A DNA stretch of 55,396 nt from Phellopilus nigrolimitatus (lineage: Eukaryota > Basidiomycota > Agaricomycetes > Hymenochaetales > Hymenochaetaceae). Position 1 is the stretch's first letter. Each line of letters begins with the position of its first letter. The stretch spans positions 1-55,396 of the forward strand of contig JAJOHG010000165.1 of assembly GCA_021029095.1 (NCBI GenBank), read 5' to 3'. The translations under genes and the position numbers were made by a program. Below, piece after piece: positions 32,608-45,000 of the stretch. Under the pieces are notes generated by a model. That model was given only the letters and a program-made list of their open reading frames with translations, did not search any database and was not told the DNA's origin.

Positions 32608-33789
32608 GATTCGGTTCTATGAATATCTTCATTTGTTTTCTCATTTTCTGACTCGGGACTACTCTCTTCTCGTGTATACCTTTCCTATGTTTTCCGTTTA
32701 TGTTCTCTCGCGATGCTTATGATCCGTCACCCGGTACTCGTGTAAGTTAGTAGGTATGTAAGTATATTTCCCGACTCGGTCCATAAAGGAAACGCTGGCT
32801 CGCATTATTCGTTCCACGACGAAGGATAGAAATGTATTCAACCTAAAGAAAGGCGGAACAATGATCATGGTTGGCGCTTTGACGGCATCTCGGCTGGTGA
32901 TCTCATCGTCCTGGCCAGAAAAGTCTTTTGCCTCCTAAACCAGGAAGGCAGTTCCCACCTGCGTAGCGCACGACGCGGCCGGTGCCACCTATGGTACGCT
33001 GCCAACTCAAATCATCCAAAAAAAATTAATGCTTCGTTTTTGTTGCTCATATGTGTCTAGGGCAAAGACTCGCATATTTCACAACATTGTTTGCGTGAAC
33101 GATGCAGACGAGAACCACCTTCCTTTAAAGGGGGACCGAGGACTTTTCTGACCACTTGTAGTGCGTTGAACGACCTATGTAAATGTGCCTGTAAACAAAA
33201 AACAGCGAACGCACAGAAACTGTTTCGGGGTTACAGATAAATCGGGTAGATTAGTAAGCTGTTAGCATATACTTACGTTAGGCTGAAGGCTAATGGGACA
33301 AACGGACTCTTTGTGCGCAACTGCTGGCGACCCCGCCCTCGCAGTTCAACACTGATCTATTCATTCAAGGTAACAGTGTTTTGTACGCCAAAATATAGCA
33401 ACGCGAAGAAGTCCAGGTCTGGGCTCTTACGGACTTCTGTCGGCCACTACTCACGATTTCGAAACATCTGTGACCATTGAGTATTCACTAACGGTATGGT
33501 TTTTTTCTTGTTACTCCATCCCGGATAAGTTTCGCTCTTGACTTGAGCAAGAAAGGGTTCCTAATGATATTTTTCAAGTAGAATACGCGGCCAAGTCACC
33601 CGTTTATTACACGCAGAAATTTTATGTGGAGGAATTTCGCTCCGATGTTGCATCAGAGCGCCAGCTGTGCAGCTTTGGAAAGGCTTGTACAGTCCGAAGA
33701 GCTTCCGACGCAAATTCAAAACACGTATAAAGGGCTCGCTTGTTTTTTTTGTCGTCGACCTGAATCCCTGAACTTCAGTATTTTTTATT
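32608..33789. other. Intergenic region, GH12 promoter at right end
   Basis: No coding potential was recognised. A TATA box (TATAAA, 33726-33731) lies 64 bases before the GH12 start. Confidence 0.5.
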
Positions 33790-34992
33790 ATGCAAGGCAT
33801 TCTTCCAATTATTTTGGCCTTTATTTCGGCCGTAGTCGCGCAGACGATCTCAGGTGACTTTGATTGCATGCCCGCGGGAGATTTCACGCTTTGTCAAAAT
33901 CTGTGGGGTAGTGGTACGTGGTCCCATCCGCTCTGCTTTACATCGCTGAGAGCATTTCTAGATGCTGGAGTCGGTAACCAAAGCTCGACTTTGATTAGTG
34001 TGACGGGCGATACTGTATCATGGGAGACTGTGTGGACATGGGCGAACAACGAGAATAACGTGAAGAGCTGTAAATTCAAATTCACTTCCTTCCAAGCCCT
34101 CCTGCTGCTAACGTTTGATCATCTCCGAACTCATTCCAGACGCAAACGTCCTTTCTAGCACTGCGAAGGGTGTGCAGGTTCGTTCCGATGTGTTTCGAGG
34201 AAACCCATCGTAAAACTCATTTCTTAGCTTTCTAATATCTCTACTGCTCCAACGAGTTGGAGTTGGACATACAAAACTCAGTCCGAGGGAATTCGCGCTG
34301 ACGTCTCGTAAGATACTCCTAACGAGGTTTGATTACCGTTCCTTTTTGAGTGAGAACCAGGTACGATATCTGGCTTGGCCCTGCATCCTCTGGTACAGCG
34401 GCGTCTTCGGCGTCTGCATACGAGATGTTAGTATTTGGCAACATCTACGTTTAGTATCAGCTAAACTGGTCCCAATCAGTATGATCTGGCTCTCTGGAAA
34501 AGGAGGGCAAGTTTTTATCTTCATTTAGAGACCGCTGATGCCGCTAACCTTGATCATTAGCATCCAGCCAGTGGGCTCGCAGACTACGACCGGGATTGAT
34601 CTCGCGGGACATACTTGGAACCTTTGGGAGGGACCGAATGCTAACTGGGAAGTTCTTTCTTTCGTCAGTGCTGATGGAGACATCACGGACTTCGACGCCG
34701 ATTTGAACGACTTCTTTGGTGCGTTGTTTTGTTTCCTTGCTCTATTCGATGCTTAAAAATCATTGGTTAACCCGACGCGCGCTTCGATAGCCTACCTAGT
34801 CGCGAATCAGAGTGTCGCATCGACCCAGGTATGTTCTGGTCACAATTTATCTGTTAATTCTGCATTCGACATTAATATCTACACCCTCACTTCCGTCAGT
34901 TTTTGCAAGCTGTTCAAACAGGAACTGAGCCTTTCACTGGTAACGCGGATCTTCTCATCAACAGTTATAGTGTTTCCGTTACAGCCAAGTAA
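33790..34992 (+). CDS. GH12 endoglucanase/xyloglucanase, secreted (241 aa)
   Basis: Hydrolyses beta-1,4-glucan or xyloglucan outside the cell. Exons: 33790-33907, 33962-34069, 34140-34177, 34228-34307, 34361-34426, 34480-34506, 34561-34718, 34791-34828, 34900-34992. Frames close to 241 residues, normal for GH12. The signal peptide is MQGILPIILAFISAVVAQ. Family blocks are TLCQNLW, STLISVTG, SWSWTYKTQS, VSYDIWLG, the nucleophile Glu136 in YEIMIWLS, QTTTGIDLAGHTWNLW and the acid/base Glu221 in GTEPFTG. There is no carbohydrate-binding module. Intron 6 is GC-AG (GGAGG|GCAAGT at 34507). Nothing is disabled despite nine small exons. Confidence 0.93.
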
Positions 34993-36384
34993 ACGAGCAT
35001 ATATCAAATGTTCATCACAGCTTTGTGGCACCTTACTTGTATCGTCGATTCTTATATTTATATTCCGTTCTGAATGTCGGGGCAAGGTCAGTCAGTCAGG
35101 GACTAGTACGCCCTTTCGCCTAGTAATCGAGAGACCTGTCGTGAAGAGAGTGCGGATGGTCGCGCCCATCTGATCTCTATTTATGAAATTCATCACACCC
35201 ACTTTCAGCCTTTGATATGCGTACGACCGGCCGCCTCGAAACTCCACCGAGCCATCCTCCGACCATCGTTACTTGCTCTCGTTTCGGCATCTGCGATCGG
35301 AAACTCCAACTTTAAGCCGTCTAGCATGCCCTATACTCATCGGTAACGGGAACAATGCCGTCCGGTGAAAGGAAAATTGACATGTCAACATGTAAATACC
35401 TTTAAATCACTCTGAGACGAACCATGTTTGAGACATTCTCAAAACCTTTCTCAGTGCAAGAATATCAAGAATCTGCAAAGAAGTTCACGATTGATAAGAG
35501 AATGGCCGCATTAAAATCAAGCGAGAAACGAGTGCTAGAGGTTGAATCTCTGGTCCCTGTAGAATTTATAACAGATGAGCTACTTGGCTTCTCCGGCTGA
35601 GATGAAATTAGCTCACGCTTCTTTCCTTCTCATGGTGTTTAGGCTGCAGAAAAGTCACGCCAGCTTCAAATGCGAATCTCTCGCTCACTACAGTATACTT
35701 CGCCAGAGTCACTCGTACTTTTTCAGAGGACCGAAAGTTTCTTCCAGACCCTCAGTTGCTACCTTCGAAGCAGTTTCAGACATCGGGATGACCTTGCAAA
35801 CTAAAACTTCAATAAACCGTTAGTATAGATTTGACTAGCGCTGATAGCAACAAGAAAAGAACATAGATCTACGCAGCTTGAGTTAGTAGTGAGATACGTC
35901 CAAAGGAGCTTCGATGTAAATAAGTGCTTTAGTGGAAATAATCCGGAGGGACTTAAATGACACAACTCCAAATATTGCAAGGATGCTCGTCTCCCGACCA
36001 CCCCGAGACGAACAAGCAGCGTTTTCATTACATGAGTGATATATGCATCTAAGGAACCGTACATTTTCGACGGCTAAAAGTCTACATACAAACCGAAGAA
36101 TAGGCTAACGAGTGAATCCGGTACATCCAGTGCATCCCTCGAGAACTGTGGCTGAACGAGAAACAGGTAAGCGTAGAGTTTATGGGATAATGGATAGTGG
36201 TCATGAAACGCTATGAGTATAGTTGTCTAAATAAAACAGATTGCGATATGGGAAATAGAGTGCAAAACAAGAAAACAAAACAGAAACGACGTCGATTATT
36301 TGGCTATGTACTGGTAAAGGGACAGCATGTCCATGACAATAATGATGGAAGAAAAAAGGCACGGACGAAAGCTCAAGGCTCTTG
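34993..36384. other. Intergenic region between GH12 and BUR1 3' ends
   Basis: One short plus ORF (35424-35600, 58 residues, charged, Lys/Glu-rich, starting MFETFSKPFS) is the only frame of note. It has no recognised domain and may be chance. The rest shows nothing I can support. Confidence 0.35.
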
Positions 36385-39300
36385 TCATCCGTAATTCAGT
36401 GCCCCGCCGCCCACTGGAGGACCACTATCACCACCGTATCTGGAACTCGGATGCGGCTGACGATGCTGGACCAGGTGAGGCCCGCCAGGGGGAGGACCAC
36501 GCGAGCTCATTGGCGGGAGTCCGCCCGGGCGTGAAGGGAGACCTATGGGGCGCGGGGGTAGCTGAGGCTGAGACTGAGACTGAGGGCCTTCAATCCATCG
36601 CTCACCACCTTTGGGTGGAGCGGGACCGTATCTGGGCATCGAAGACTGGGCGCCATTGGGGACCCATGGAACGTTGGCGCTGCGCGGAGGACCAGACGTC
36701 CATGACGGGTTTTGCGCCAGGGGAGGGGGCAGCTGATGCTGGCCTGGGGGCTGCGGGAGTGAGGGCGGCATGACGTTAAAGTGATTGTTGATACCGCTCA
36801 TGTGCGGCGGGTATGGACCCCCACCCCCATTACGGAAGTTTTGATGGTGTGGGTTTTGGTTCCGGAAGCCTCCGACATATGCATTTCGGTTGTGGAGGGG
36901 AGGAGGAAGACCCAAGGGACGGGCTTGGTTCATAGTAGGCTTTGGAAGCTCGGCGGGCATGGGCTGCTGATGACGTCGACCGCGCTGATCGAATTCGTGC
37001 GACGATTCGTAAGTAGGCAAGCTAAAATAAAGAACGCTCATTTTAAAAAGCTGAGCTATTGAAATTTGGCATAGACACACCTCTTTGGATCAGCAGGTAA
37101 AGGATCAGACCAGAAATACTCATGGTCTAGAGCTTCCGTGGCAGTGATGCGCTCTCGTGGGTTCAGTGTCAAGAGCCTGTCGAGCAGCGCGCATGTCTCT
37201 TTTCCCAGTCTTAAAAAAAAGCAAAATTGATTCGTCAACAAACAGTTCTACTCGGCTTGCACTACGCACTTACGAGTCATATACTGATTTAACGCGCCGT
37301 TCTTGTGGCCGGAAGCGGATCTGGCCCTCGCAGCCGGGGAGTGTATCATAGTCAGGCCAATTCTGCTGATTCGGTGAACCGCAGATCGACCAGATCTTGT
37401 CGAGCTGGTCAAGGTCTGAATTCCCTGGCAGGATAGGTCGGCGCATGAACATCTCGCCCAGGACACAGCTACACAGCAGGCATCAGCATGCCGGTAAAGG
37501 GAAAGGCGAATGCCAGGAAAGCGTGCGCACCCTATGCCCCAGATGTCAATTTCCCCTCCATATTGCCGTGTGCCGAGTAGCAGTTCCGGCGGACGGTACC
37601 AACGCGTAACGACGCAATTTGTATACTTGCGCTCGCGAGTCGGGTTCGAGGTGATGGTAGGATCGAATGCGCGGGCAAGACCGAAGTCAGCAATTTTCAG
37701 CGAGCCGGAATTAGAAATAAGTAAGTTGGCTGCCTTCATGTCGCGATGCAAGATGTTGTTCTGCTCGAGGAAAACGAACCCAGCAGCAACTATGATGAGG
37801 CGCAATCTATGCAGTGTAAGAAACGACGAACATGGTGCATATACTCCGTGCCTTCTAGCAGCTGCTTCATATAGAGCTTGATCTGGCTCGGTGTGAGCTT
37901 GACTCGTTCGTTCTCAAGTAGGCCAGCAAGATCATGGTCCATATACGGAAACACCATGTATACAGACATCGGCGTGTCCTTGCCTTTGCCTGTTTACCGC
38001 AAGGGCAATAATACGACCAGTCCCACGGTGAATAACGTATATAAATAAAAGAAGAAATGCATGCGCACTCGGAGTGACGAACATGTCGAGCAGCTCGACA
38101 ATGCACGGGTGTTTAAGCGCCTTAAGAATCTTGATCTCACGCAGCGCGGTAACGGGCATGCCCTCCTTCTCGTTATGCATTAGGATACGCTTCAGCGCAA
38201 CAGGCGCGCGTGTCTGCTTATGCAATGCCTTGTGAACCTCGCTATATAGAACAGTTGATTACTTTTGTGAAAATAACGCAAGATAGGACTAAAGCAAACT
38301 CACCCAAATGTGCCCTCCCCAAGTTTTGTCATTATGTCATAGTCGTCGCGTCGGCCACAGCCACTGAAGACGCGCTGATACGCTGCTTTCTCCTCCTCAC
38401 GCGTGCGCTTCACAGGCAAACGTTTCTTCCTGGAGACGACTGCAGGTGTGGGCATCTCGGCCGCAGCCGGTTGCTGAGAGTAGGTGATAGGTGCGGGCGC
38501 CGCGGGGGTGGCCTTCAGCTCGCCCATCGACATCGATGGCGGGGAGCGGGCAGTTAGCGGAGCACCGGGGCGCTTAAGCGCAAATGAGACAGTCTGGTGT
38601 ACACGGAGAGCCTCTGGTGCGAGTCCCGCGTGAGGTGGCTCCAAATCAACTGGAGGCGGAGGCGGAGAAAGAGCAGGCGGTGGGGGAGGCGCCCTGTCGG
38701 GTGAGCGCAATGTATTGTATGCCGGACGCGGTGGAGAACGGTATGCTGGCGAGCGCGAATAGCGTGGCCGACCCCTTTCACGATCTCGGTCGTGATGCGA
38801 GGTGAGCGGGCGGTAGTGACGGTCCCAGTCTTCGAGCTCTTCGCGGTGATACTGTCCCCGCGGGTCGTGGTCGCGGTCGCGCCCACGGTAGTATTCACGA
38901 CTTTCCAAGCCGTATGGATCATAATGGTCTCCTCGGTCTCGTTCACGGTCGCGGTCGTCGGAGTAACGCTGTGACTCATACCCAGCAGGTGAGACAGCGA
39001 GCGATGTGCTGCGCGGTGTCGGGAGGCGATGCTTCTGCCTCTCGAAATTGTTTTGGCTCTGTGGTGACAGCGAGCGCGAAACTGGCGAGCGGACGCGCGA
39101 TGGCGACAACGAGGACCTGGATCTAGATGGCGAACGCAATGGCGCGGGAACGTCGCGGCGAGGTGGGGAGTACGGTTTAGTGTCACGACTACGAGCTCTA
39201 ACACGCTCACGCTCCCTTTCTCTGCCGCGTTCGCGCTCCCAGTCTATGTCCCGCGGTGGATAGTACGAGACTCTAGCAGAGCTGGACGGTTCATAGTGGT

Positions 39301-39739
39301 CTCCCGTGCCACGCCAACTATTCGCGCTGACATCGCGGGGGCGCCGATCGTCCCAGCGTACATCCTCACCACGGAAGCGTCGCTCGTCCTCCTCTGAGCG
39401 TTCATACACTGCGGGTGGCCTCTGGCTCCATTCGCGTTCGCGGCCTCGCCCTCGGTCTCTGTCGATGGCTCTGTTTCTGCCCCTGTCTCTGTCTCTGTTA
39501 TCCCTCAATGGGTCTATAACGTTGGCCACCGCGTTGTTTTTGTTCTTGAATGGAAACGGAACTCGGAACTTGGATGAGCTTCCGCTCGCAACAGACGCCG
39601 CGTGCGACGGCCCTGGCTGTCCAGACCCAGATGCATTGGCGTCATCCAGCTCGCCATCTTCGGGCGAAGATGTCGCACGACGCTTTTGTGGGCGGCCGTC
39701 GGGCGTTCGTGGCGCTGAGCGCTTTGTGGACGTTGCCAT
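36385..39739 (-). CDS. bur1: BUR1/CDK9-type serine/threonine kinase (985 aa)
   Basis: Nuclear cyclin-dependent kinase that phosphorylates the RNA polymerase II tail and elongation factors. Exons: 39739-38304, 38241-38069, 37989-37832, 37760-37531, 37468-37274, 37209-37081, 37021-36385, all in frame. The N-terminal ~440 residues are Arg/Asp/Ser-rich and disordered. The kinase domain starts near [13 protein letters not shown]. Key points are Lys496 (APVALKRIL), the BUR1/CDK9 block [28 protein letters not shown] (Asp596), DFG at 614-616, the activation-loop Thr636 in [15 protein letters not shown], then [15 protein letters not shown] and a Pro/Gly/Asn-rich tail. CTK1/CDK12 types also have Arg-rich N-termini, but the MHNEKEG block favours BUR1. 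The long N-terminal extension is unusual for yeast BUR1. Confidence 0.9.
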
Positions 39740-40102
39740 CGTTGTCGTAGACAGTGAAGGACACTCCGGTTTTGAAATTTGGGACTTGGACGTCCGAACG
39801 AATAAGGAAAGAACTTCGTGATCTTGTGACCAATGTCGGCCACCGCATTTGGGGTTTTTCGGAGTTTGTCACCAAGCGAGTGTCCACAATCACACTTGAT
39901 TATTATGTAAGTTTTGCGAAAAAGGGAATGAATCCTATGAGAAAGGAAAGTATAAGTAGAGTGAATAGTAGTACAAATTTGTCCTTTGAATGCCATGCAA
40001 AGAGAGCGGAAGGAGTTCAACAAGTTTATCTTAAAGATTTCGAGTCCAGTTTAGTCCAATAAAAATCAATAATGAAAAGGTGAAATATAGGCTTGTTCAG
40101 AG

Positions 40103-42043
40103 TCAACGCATGTCAGTATCGCTGTACCTTTGAGCCGAGTGCATCGAATACATATAATTATCCGCTGGTAATCCGATTGAAGAAGGCACAGAGTCATCAT
40201 GCCTGCATAATCGAAAGATTTTCATAACGAAACTTCCGACTAGAGGCAGAGATACTCACTGGTTAAACGAAAGGAAGTCAGGCGAGTACAGCGTAGTATC
40301 AATATCAGGACGGATGACATTATGCGGATAGGCAAATTTCGCCGATTTAGCCAGAGCAGTTGAGGGCCAGATAATCGGTGCGCTCATAGAGTCAAAGGAC
40401 GGGTTCGCCTCCATGTCGTAATTGAATTCTGCACCGCGAAAACCGAAAGTGTTCGGCTTAGAGTAGGCAGAGTCCTTGGAATCCGTTTGGTACGCATATC
40501 CGAGCTCAGGCATTGACGTCGAATAACGCAGCAAGCCAGAAGCAAATCCTTCTAGCCCCGCGCTAGCATTGTGTCCCACGAAAAAGTCTGGTGCATGCAA
40601 TAGTGCCTTCGCATCCGTAAAGCCAGCGCTCTTTGGAGGCTGAGATGGAGAGGCCTCCCACTCAGGCTGTGACCATGCTGACTGCGGAAAACGAAATTGA
40701 GAAAGATCACCCGGTGAGATGTTGGCGGGATATTCAGGAGAATTTGGCGAAAGAGAAGTATGTGCAAATGCGTCCTGCGAGAACGTGGAGAGCCGCGTCG
40801 GCGTTTGATAGGTCGAGATCGTGCTTCCCACGTGGAAAGAAGCGTCGTCGTCGTCGTCGTCGTCGTCTGCTCCGTCTTTAGGAAAGCTCGAAAAAGAATC
40901 CGACGGGAGGCTTAGAAACCCGTCTTTTCTGGAAGCTTGCGCTGCAAGGCGGTGTTTACGAAGCGCTGATCGCGTTCGTTTGGGATCCAAGATTGGAAGC
41001 GAAACGGGCAGTTCAATAGTACTGTGCCGTCGTCGCCGCTTTCCTAATGCAGTACCGGTCAGGGCTGGCATCTCATGCGAATCAAGTCTATAGGGAAGAA
41101 ACCGGCACATTATGAGACAAAAGAAATAAAGTCAGCATTGCGAATAAGCGTAAGTTTGGACAAAATGGTTGTTAGGAGATGCAACGTACAGCGTATCAAT
41201 TCTGAGGCGCTTGGGAATCGCCATTGCAACACGACGGTGGGCGAACGGAGAATGGAAGTGTCTTCGAGTCTGAGAAGCAGCTGTACTATCTTCTTCGTCA
41301 TCGTTTGCGGTCTCATCGCAGCGTAATCGTTTGGTTTCTGGAGCGTACTCGCATGTATGCCCTCGTGCTACGCAACGCGCACATGAAGGGCGAGTGCCAC
41401 TGCACTGAATAAATGCAGATGAACTTTGGTTATTATGGGGAGAGAAAACCATCTGCTGGCTGGTAACTCACCTTCGCCTTCCGTTCCCTGCACTTATCAC
41501 ATGCCTGATTAGTGCGCTGATACTTAAGCGGGGTCGGGGAACGTAGAAAGACGCATTTTCCGTCCGGACCGGGAAGCGTGCCTTCTTTGTAGCCGTAGTA
41601 AAGAGGTCCCCAAGAAATATTGTATGGGACAAGATTCCACGCGTCCTCCGAGTCAAGCTCATCCTCTGCTTCCGCAGCGTCGTCAGAAAAGTCGTATATC
41701 GCAGAGTACGAGCTAGGAGAAGGGGAAAATGGAGAAGTTAAGGCCCCCGTTTTCCACTCAGAGAAATCTTTTCTGCTCGACTGCGAGATATATGGACCAG
41801 ACAGAGAAGCCAATGAGTTATTTTGGAAGGCAACGCCTTTAACGGACGAAGAGAAAAGGAAAGAATCGCTGATAGCGCTGTCGAGTGTGTTGGTAGTGGA
41901 CGGTCAAAAAACGTCAATGGGAATTTGGGAAAGGACTGTCGGTAACCCAAAACCCACCTTTCAGTCTCTTCTGGTTTGGCGAGAGAGACGCCTGTGTTGA
42001 TACGCCGCAAAGAGGGGCGAGAGTGTTGCTCAGATTCGAGCAT
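40103..42043 (-). CDS. Zn2Cys6 fungal transcription factor (544 aa)
   Basis: Nuclear DNA-binding regulator with unknown targets. Exons: 42043-41958, 41877-41472, 41404-41190, 41087-40260, 40202-40103; frames close to 544 residues. The binuclear zinc cluster is split by an intron. The six cysteines are at about 155, 158, 165, 172, 175 and 182 (CDKCRERKAKC then CARC and a sixth Cys in GHTC). The cluster is internal, after about 150 residues, rather than N-terminal. There is a run of eight Asp near 41000-40850 and a Ser/Pro/Phe-rich C-terminal half. No fungal-specific TF middle domain is obvious. The first exon is inferred from an ATG and a GT donor that restore the frame. Confidence 0.82.
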
Positions 42044-45000
42044 ATTTGTGCTTAACGAGCTCTGATAGTGCGCTTAACGCAATCAGGATCGGAGCTCTGT
42101 ATATCTGCAGCAAGTCAGAACTCACCTTCAAGCACGGGCATGCCAATGCCCTATGAGAAAGGGATTTGTGTCTCGAAACCCTGTGTGTGTTTCGACGGAG
42201 GATGGAGAGCTGGTAGAACGCAAACCGACATAGATTTGCGAAGGAGACAGACGCTGTATATCCGATCTCGAACGAGGACTGCTCGTGCGATACGAATTGA
42301 GGCTCTAATCAGTAGTTGCGAAGGAGTGTATCAAGACCAGTACAGTCACGGGAATAGCGGAAGATCGTTGCAGACCATGAAGACCGCCGTAACTCTTTCA
42401 TTAGATCAGAGCCCTTTATACACCGTCTACAAACCTAAATTTAACGAAGGGCGGTTCATCTTCGCAGAAGAGATCTGGCTGGACAATGAAACCATTCAGT
42501 GCTAAGTCTCTGTTGCTCCGTTGCTAAACAACGCATGAACACCATCAGTGGAATTCTCTGTTGCCGCGAACAGCCGCAACCGACGAGCGTGTCCCACTAC
42601 GTGAACTATTTCTATTCTCCGGACTTCGTTCGGCCTATAGCAGATGAACTGCTCACCACAACTCAATCTTTGTTCCGTTTCGATCACATCGAGGATTCCG
42701 TCCCTGATCCGATAGGGACGACGCATAAGTGAATTAATACTCATCTTGTTCTCTCAGCTATTCAATCGCATTACGATTCATCAAAGTCAACAGTTCTGCT
42801 CGCACTCAGAGAAATCCTTCTGACTTTGAAAGAGGATGTTCTTGCTAAAGGAATCGAACATTAGTCAGTGCGAAAGGGGTGAGTATCGAGAGGAAGGACT
42901 AACATGCCGAAGAACCTCCAATAATAACCGTACCGTAGTGTGCCTCAGCGTAGTCATAAAGACGGCATGGTAATCTTTAAACATGCATTAGGAGTCAATT
43001 CGGATTGAGCCAGGACGGCCGTAAACACCGATAGTATTTTGTGCCCTAACTTGCCTTACCATTGTTGACAGTCATATTCCGTACGAAATATGATAGACTA
43101 TATGGACGGGATGCGGGATCAAAGGCTCCTCCGTCAGGTCCGTGTCCTCCCACACGAAGAAGCGCTGGCGGATCGGCTTCAAGAACATTGGAAACTACAT
43201 CTAGTGTTCTATAGCTCACGCGGCGCATCGCACATCCGGGAGAGAAAAGTCTTGGCTGAAATTAGATTTGATTGCTGATCTTCCACGAGTTCGAGGCTCC
43301 CGCAAATATCTATGACGGAATTTGGCCGCGTAATCGATGCTTTCCGTTGTCTGCGAAGGGATGCGTGGCTCAGCGGTTGATCTGAAAAAATCAATGAACT
43401 CACCACATCGAAGACTTTCATTAATTCCCGGTATTGCCGAACGTCTCGCCGAACGTCTGGGAGATCTGGTCGCAGTCCGAGGAACACGAGGTCTCAGCAT
43501 AGAAGGAAAAATCCCAGAGCCATTAAGAAGTTGTACATGTGAGCAACGAGAATTGAAAAACAGCAAAATGCAAAGCAAACGAAGTTAAACTTGCTAGTCC
43601 AATGCTGAGCGCTATCTCCGACACACCGACGATGCACATTAAACTCCAAAAATTTGACTTCGTAGTTCCTGCGCTGGTGCTGTCATAGATACAGCTAATG
43701 GGTAAAAGACTTCTAGTCAGGCATTAGCCATCCAATCGTAGGAAGAAACTGTGGGTAGTGAGAAATCACTGCAGTCGGGGACAGCCTCCGGTTTGCGATG
43801 ATAAGATGACAATTGATGTATCTGAAGAGGTTAGGTCAATGAGAGTTGACTCGTTTGGATGAAGCCATCCGCCTTTGAAAGAGCATAGCGCACATTATAG
43901 ATATCGAAGCCGAAGTAGGTCAGCTGTTGAAAGCACGGATGAGCAATTCCCATGTGCTCACTTTTGCAGCAAATAGAATAGATTCAGTAGAAAATTAGCC
44001 TATTACTTGATAGTGCGACGAGTAAACTTTGAAGAAGTATCCGATACTAATTAGTCCGGTACGGAGATACGGCTCGCAATTGGAGATTACGGGCATGAGT
44101 TACCAAAGTCTTTTGACCCTCGAGAATCGATACACATAGTGCATTCGAGCGTTGGCTCCCGGAAGAATGCGACAAATACGGTCGTAAGTACGTATTCAAA
44201 GTACAGAACACCAGAACCACTCAACGGAATAGAAGCTTCGGCCATTCAGTCACGGATGCTGTATACGTGCAGCTGGATTGCGACGGTTTCTGCCATTCAT
44301 CCAATGTTTGAGGATACAGGTGTCCTATATACATGTAACAAATCAACCGCAGCTTAGCATAAGTAACTCAGCCAGTTTATTACAGACTTATGAGCAGCAG
44401 TACAAATGCCATACAATGAGTCGCAGAAGCTAGCGCGCGTGAAGGAACCCCTATTGAATTAGGTAGTCTTGAGACGGGAATATTCTTTCTGGCGGACTCC
44501 CCCGCATTTTCAATCAGAGAGCCCGGCCCGAGGACATGATGTTTGGATACGATCTGAGGATCTGCGAAAGGAGCCGAGATCGTCAGTGAGAAAGCAAGGT
44601 ACATGGAAGTCACATGACTGAGCTCTGTAAGCACGCTCTATGAGCGATCACAATTCGTATGCATAATGCACAAAGGTGAAGTGAACTCTTGAGCATGATA
44701 ATATCGGGTTCGCCGGGCAGAATCAGACAATGGAAGGAATAGTTCCTGCGCGAGTTTCCAGGAGCACCATCGCTATCAGTAGAGCCCGTAGTTGAGATGG
44801 GAGCCTCGTGCGCAGGTTTGGATTCCAGCGGGGCCTAGATTGGCGATTCTCGAAGGCGGCACTAGTCGCAGTGTTATCTTCATTTTTTCTAAACCATTCT
44901 TGAAACTTCACATCTTACAGCTAGCAGGCCGTTCCCATGTCGAGGAGTGTTCTAAAGAAGCTGGCTAACTCAAGACCAATTGCGTAGTCAGTGAACGTAA

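Noticed and set aside
36327..36773. 148-codon plus-strand frame at the BUR1 3' end
   Set aside because: It is antisense to the Pro/Gly-rich BUR1 tail; the sense frame continues the kinase protein without break.
39306..39821. 171-codon plus-strand frame opposite BUR1 exon 1
   Set aside because: It is the antisense reading of the Arg/Asp-rich BUR1 N-terminus, rich in Ser/Arg/Leu with no domain.
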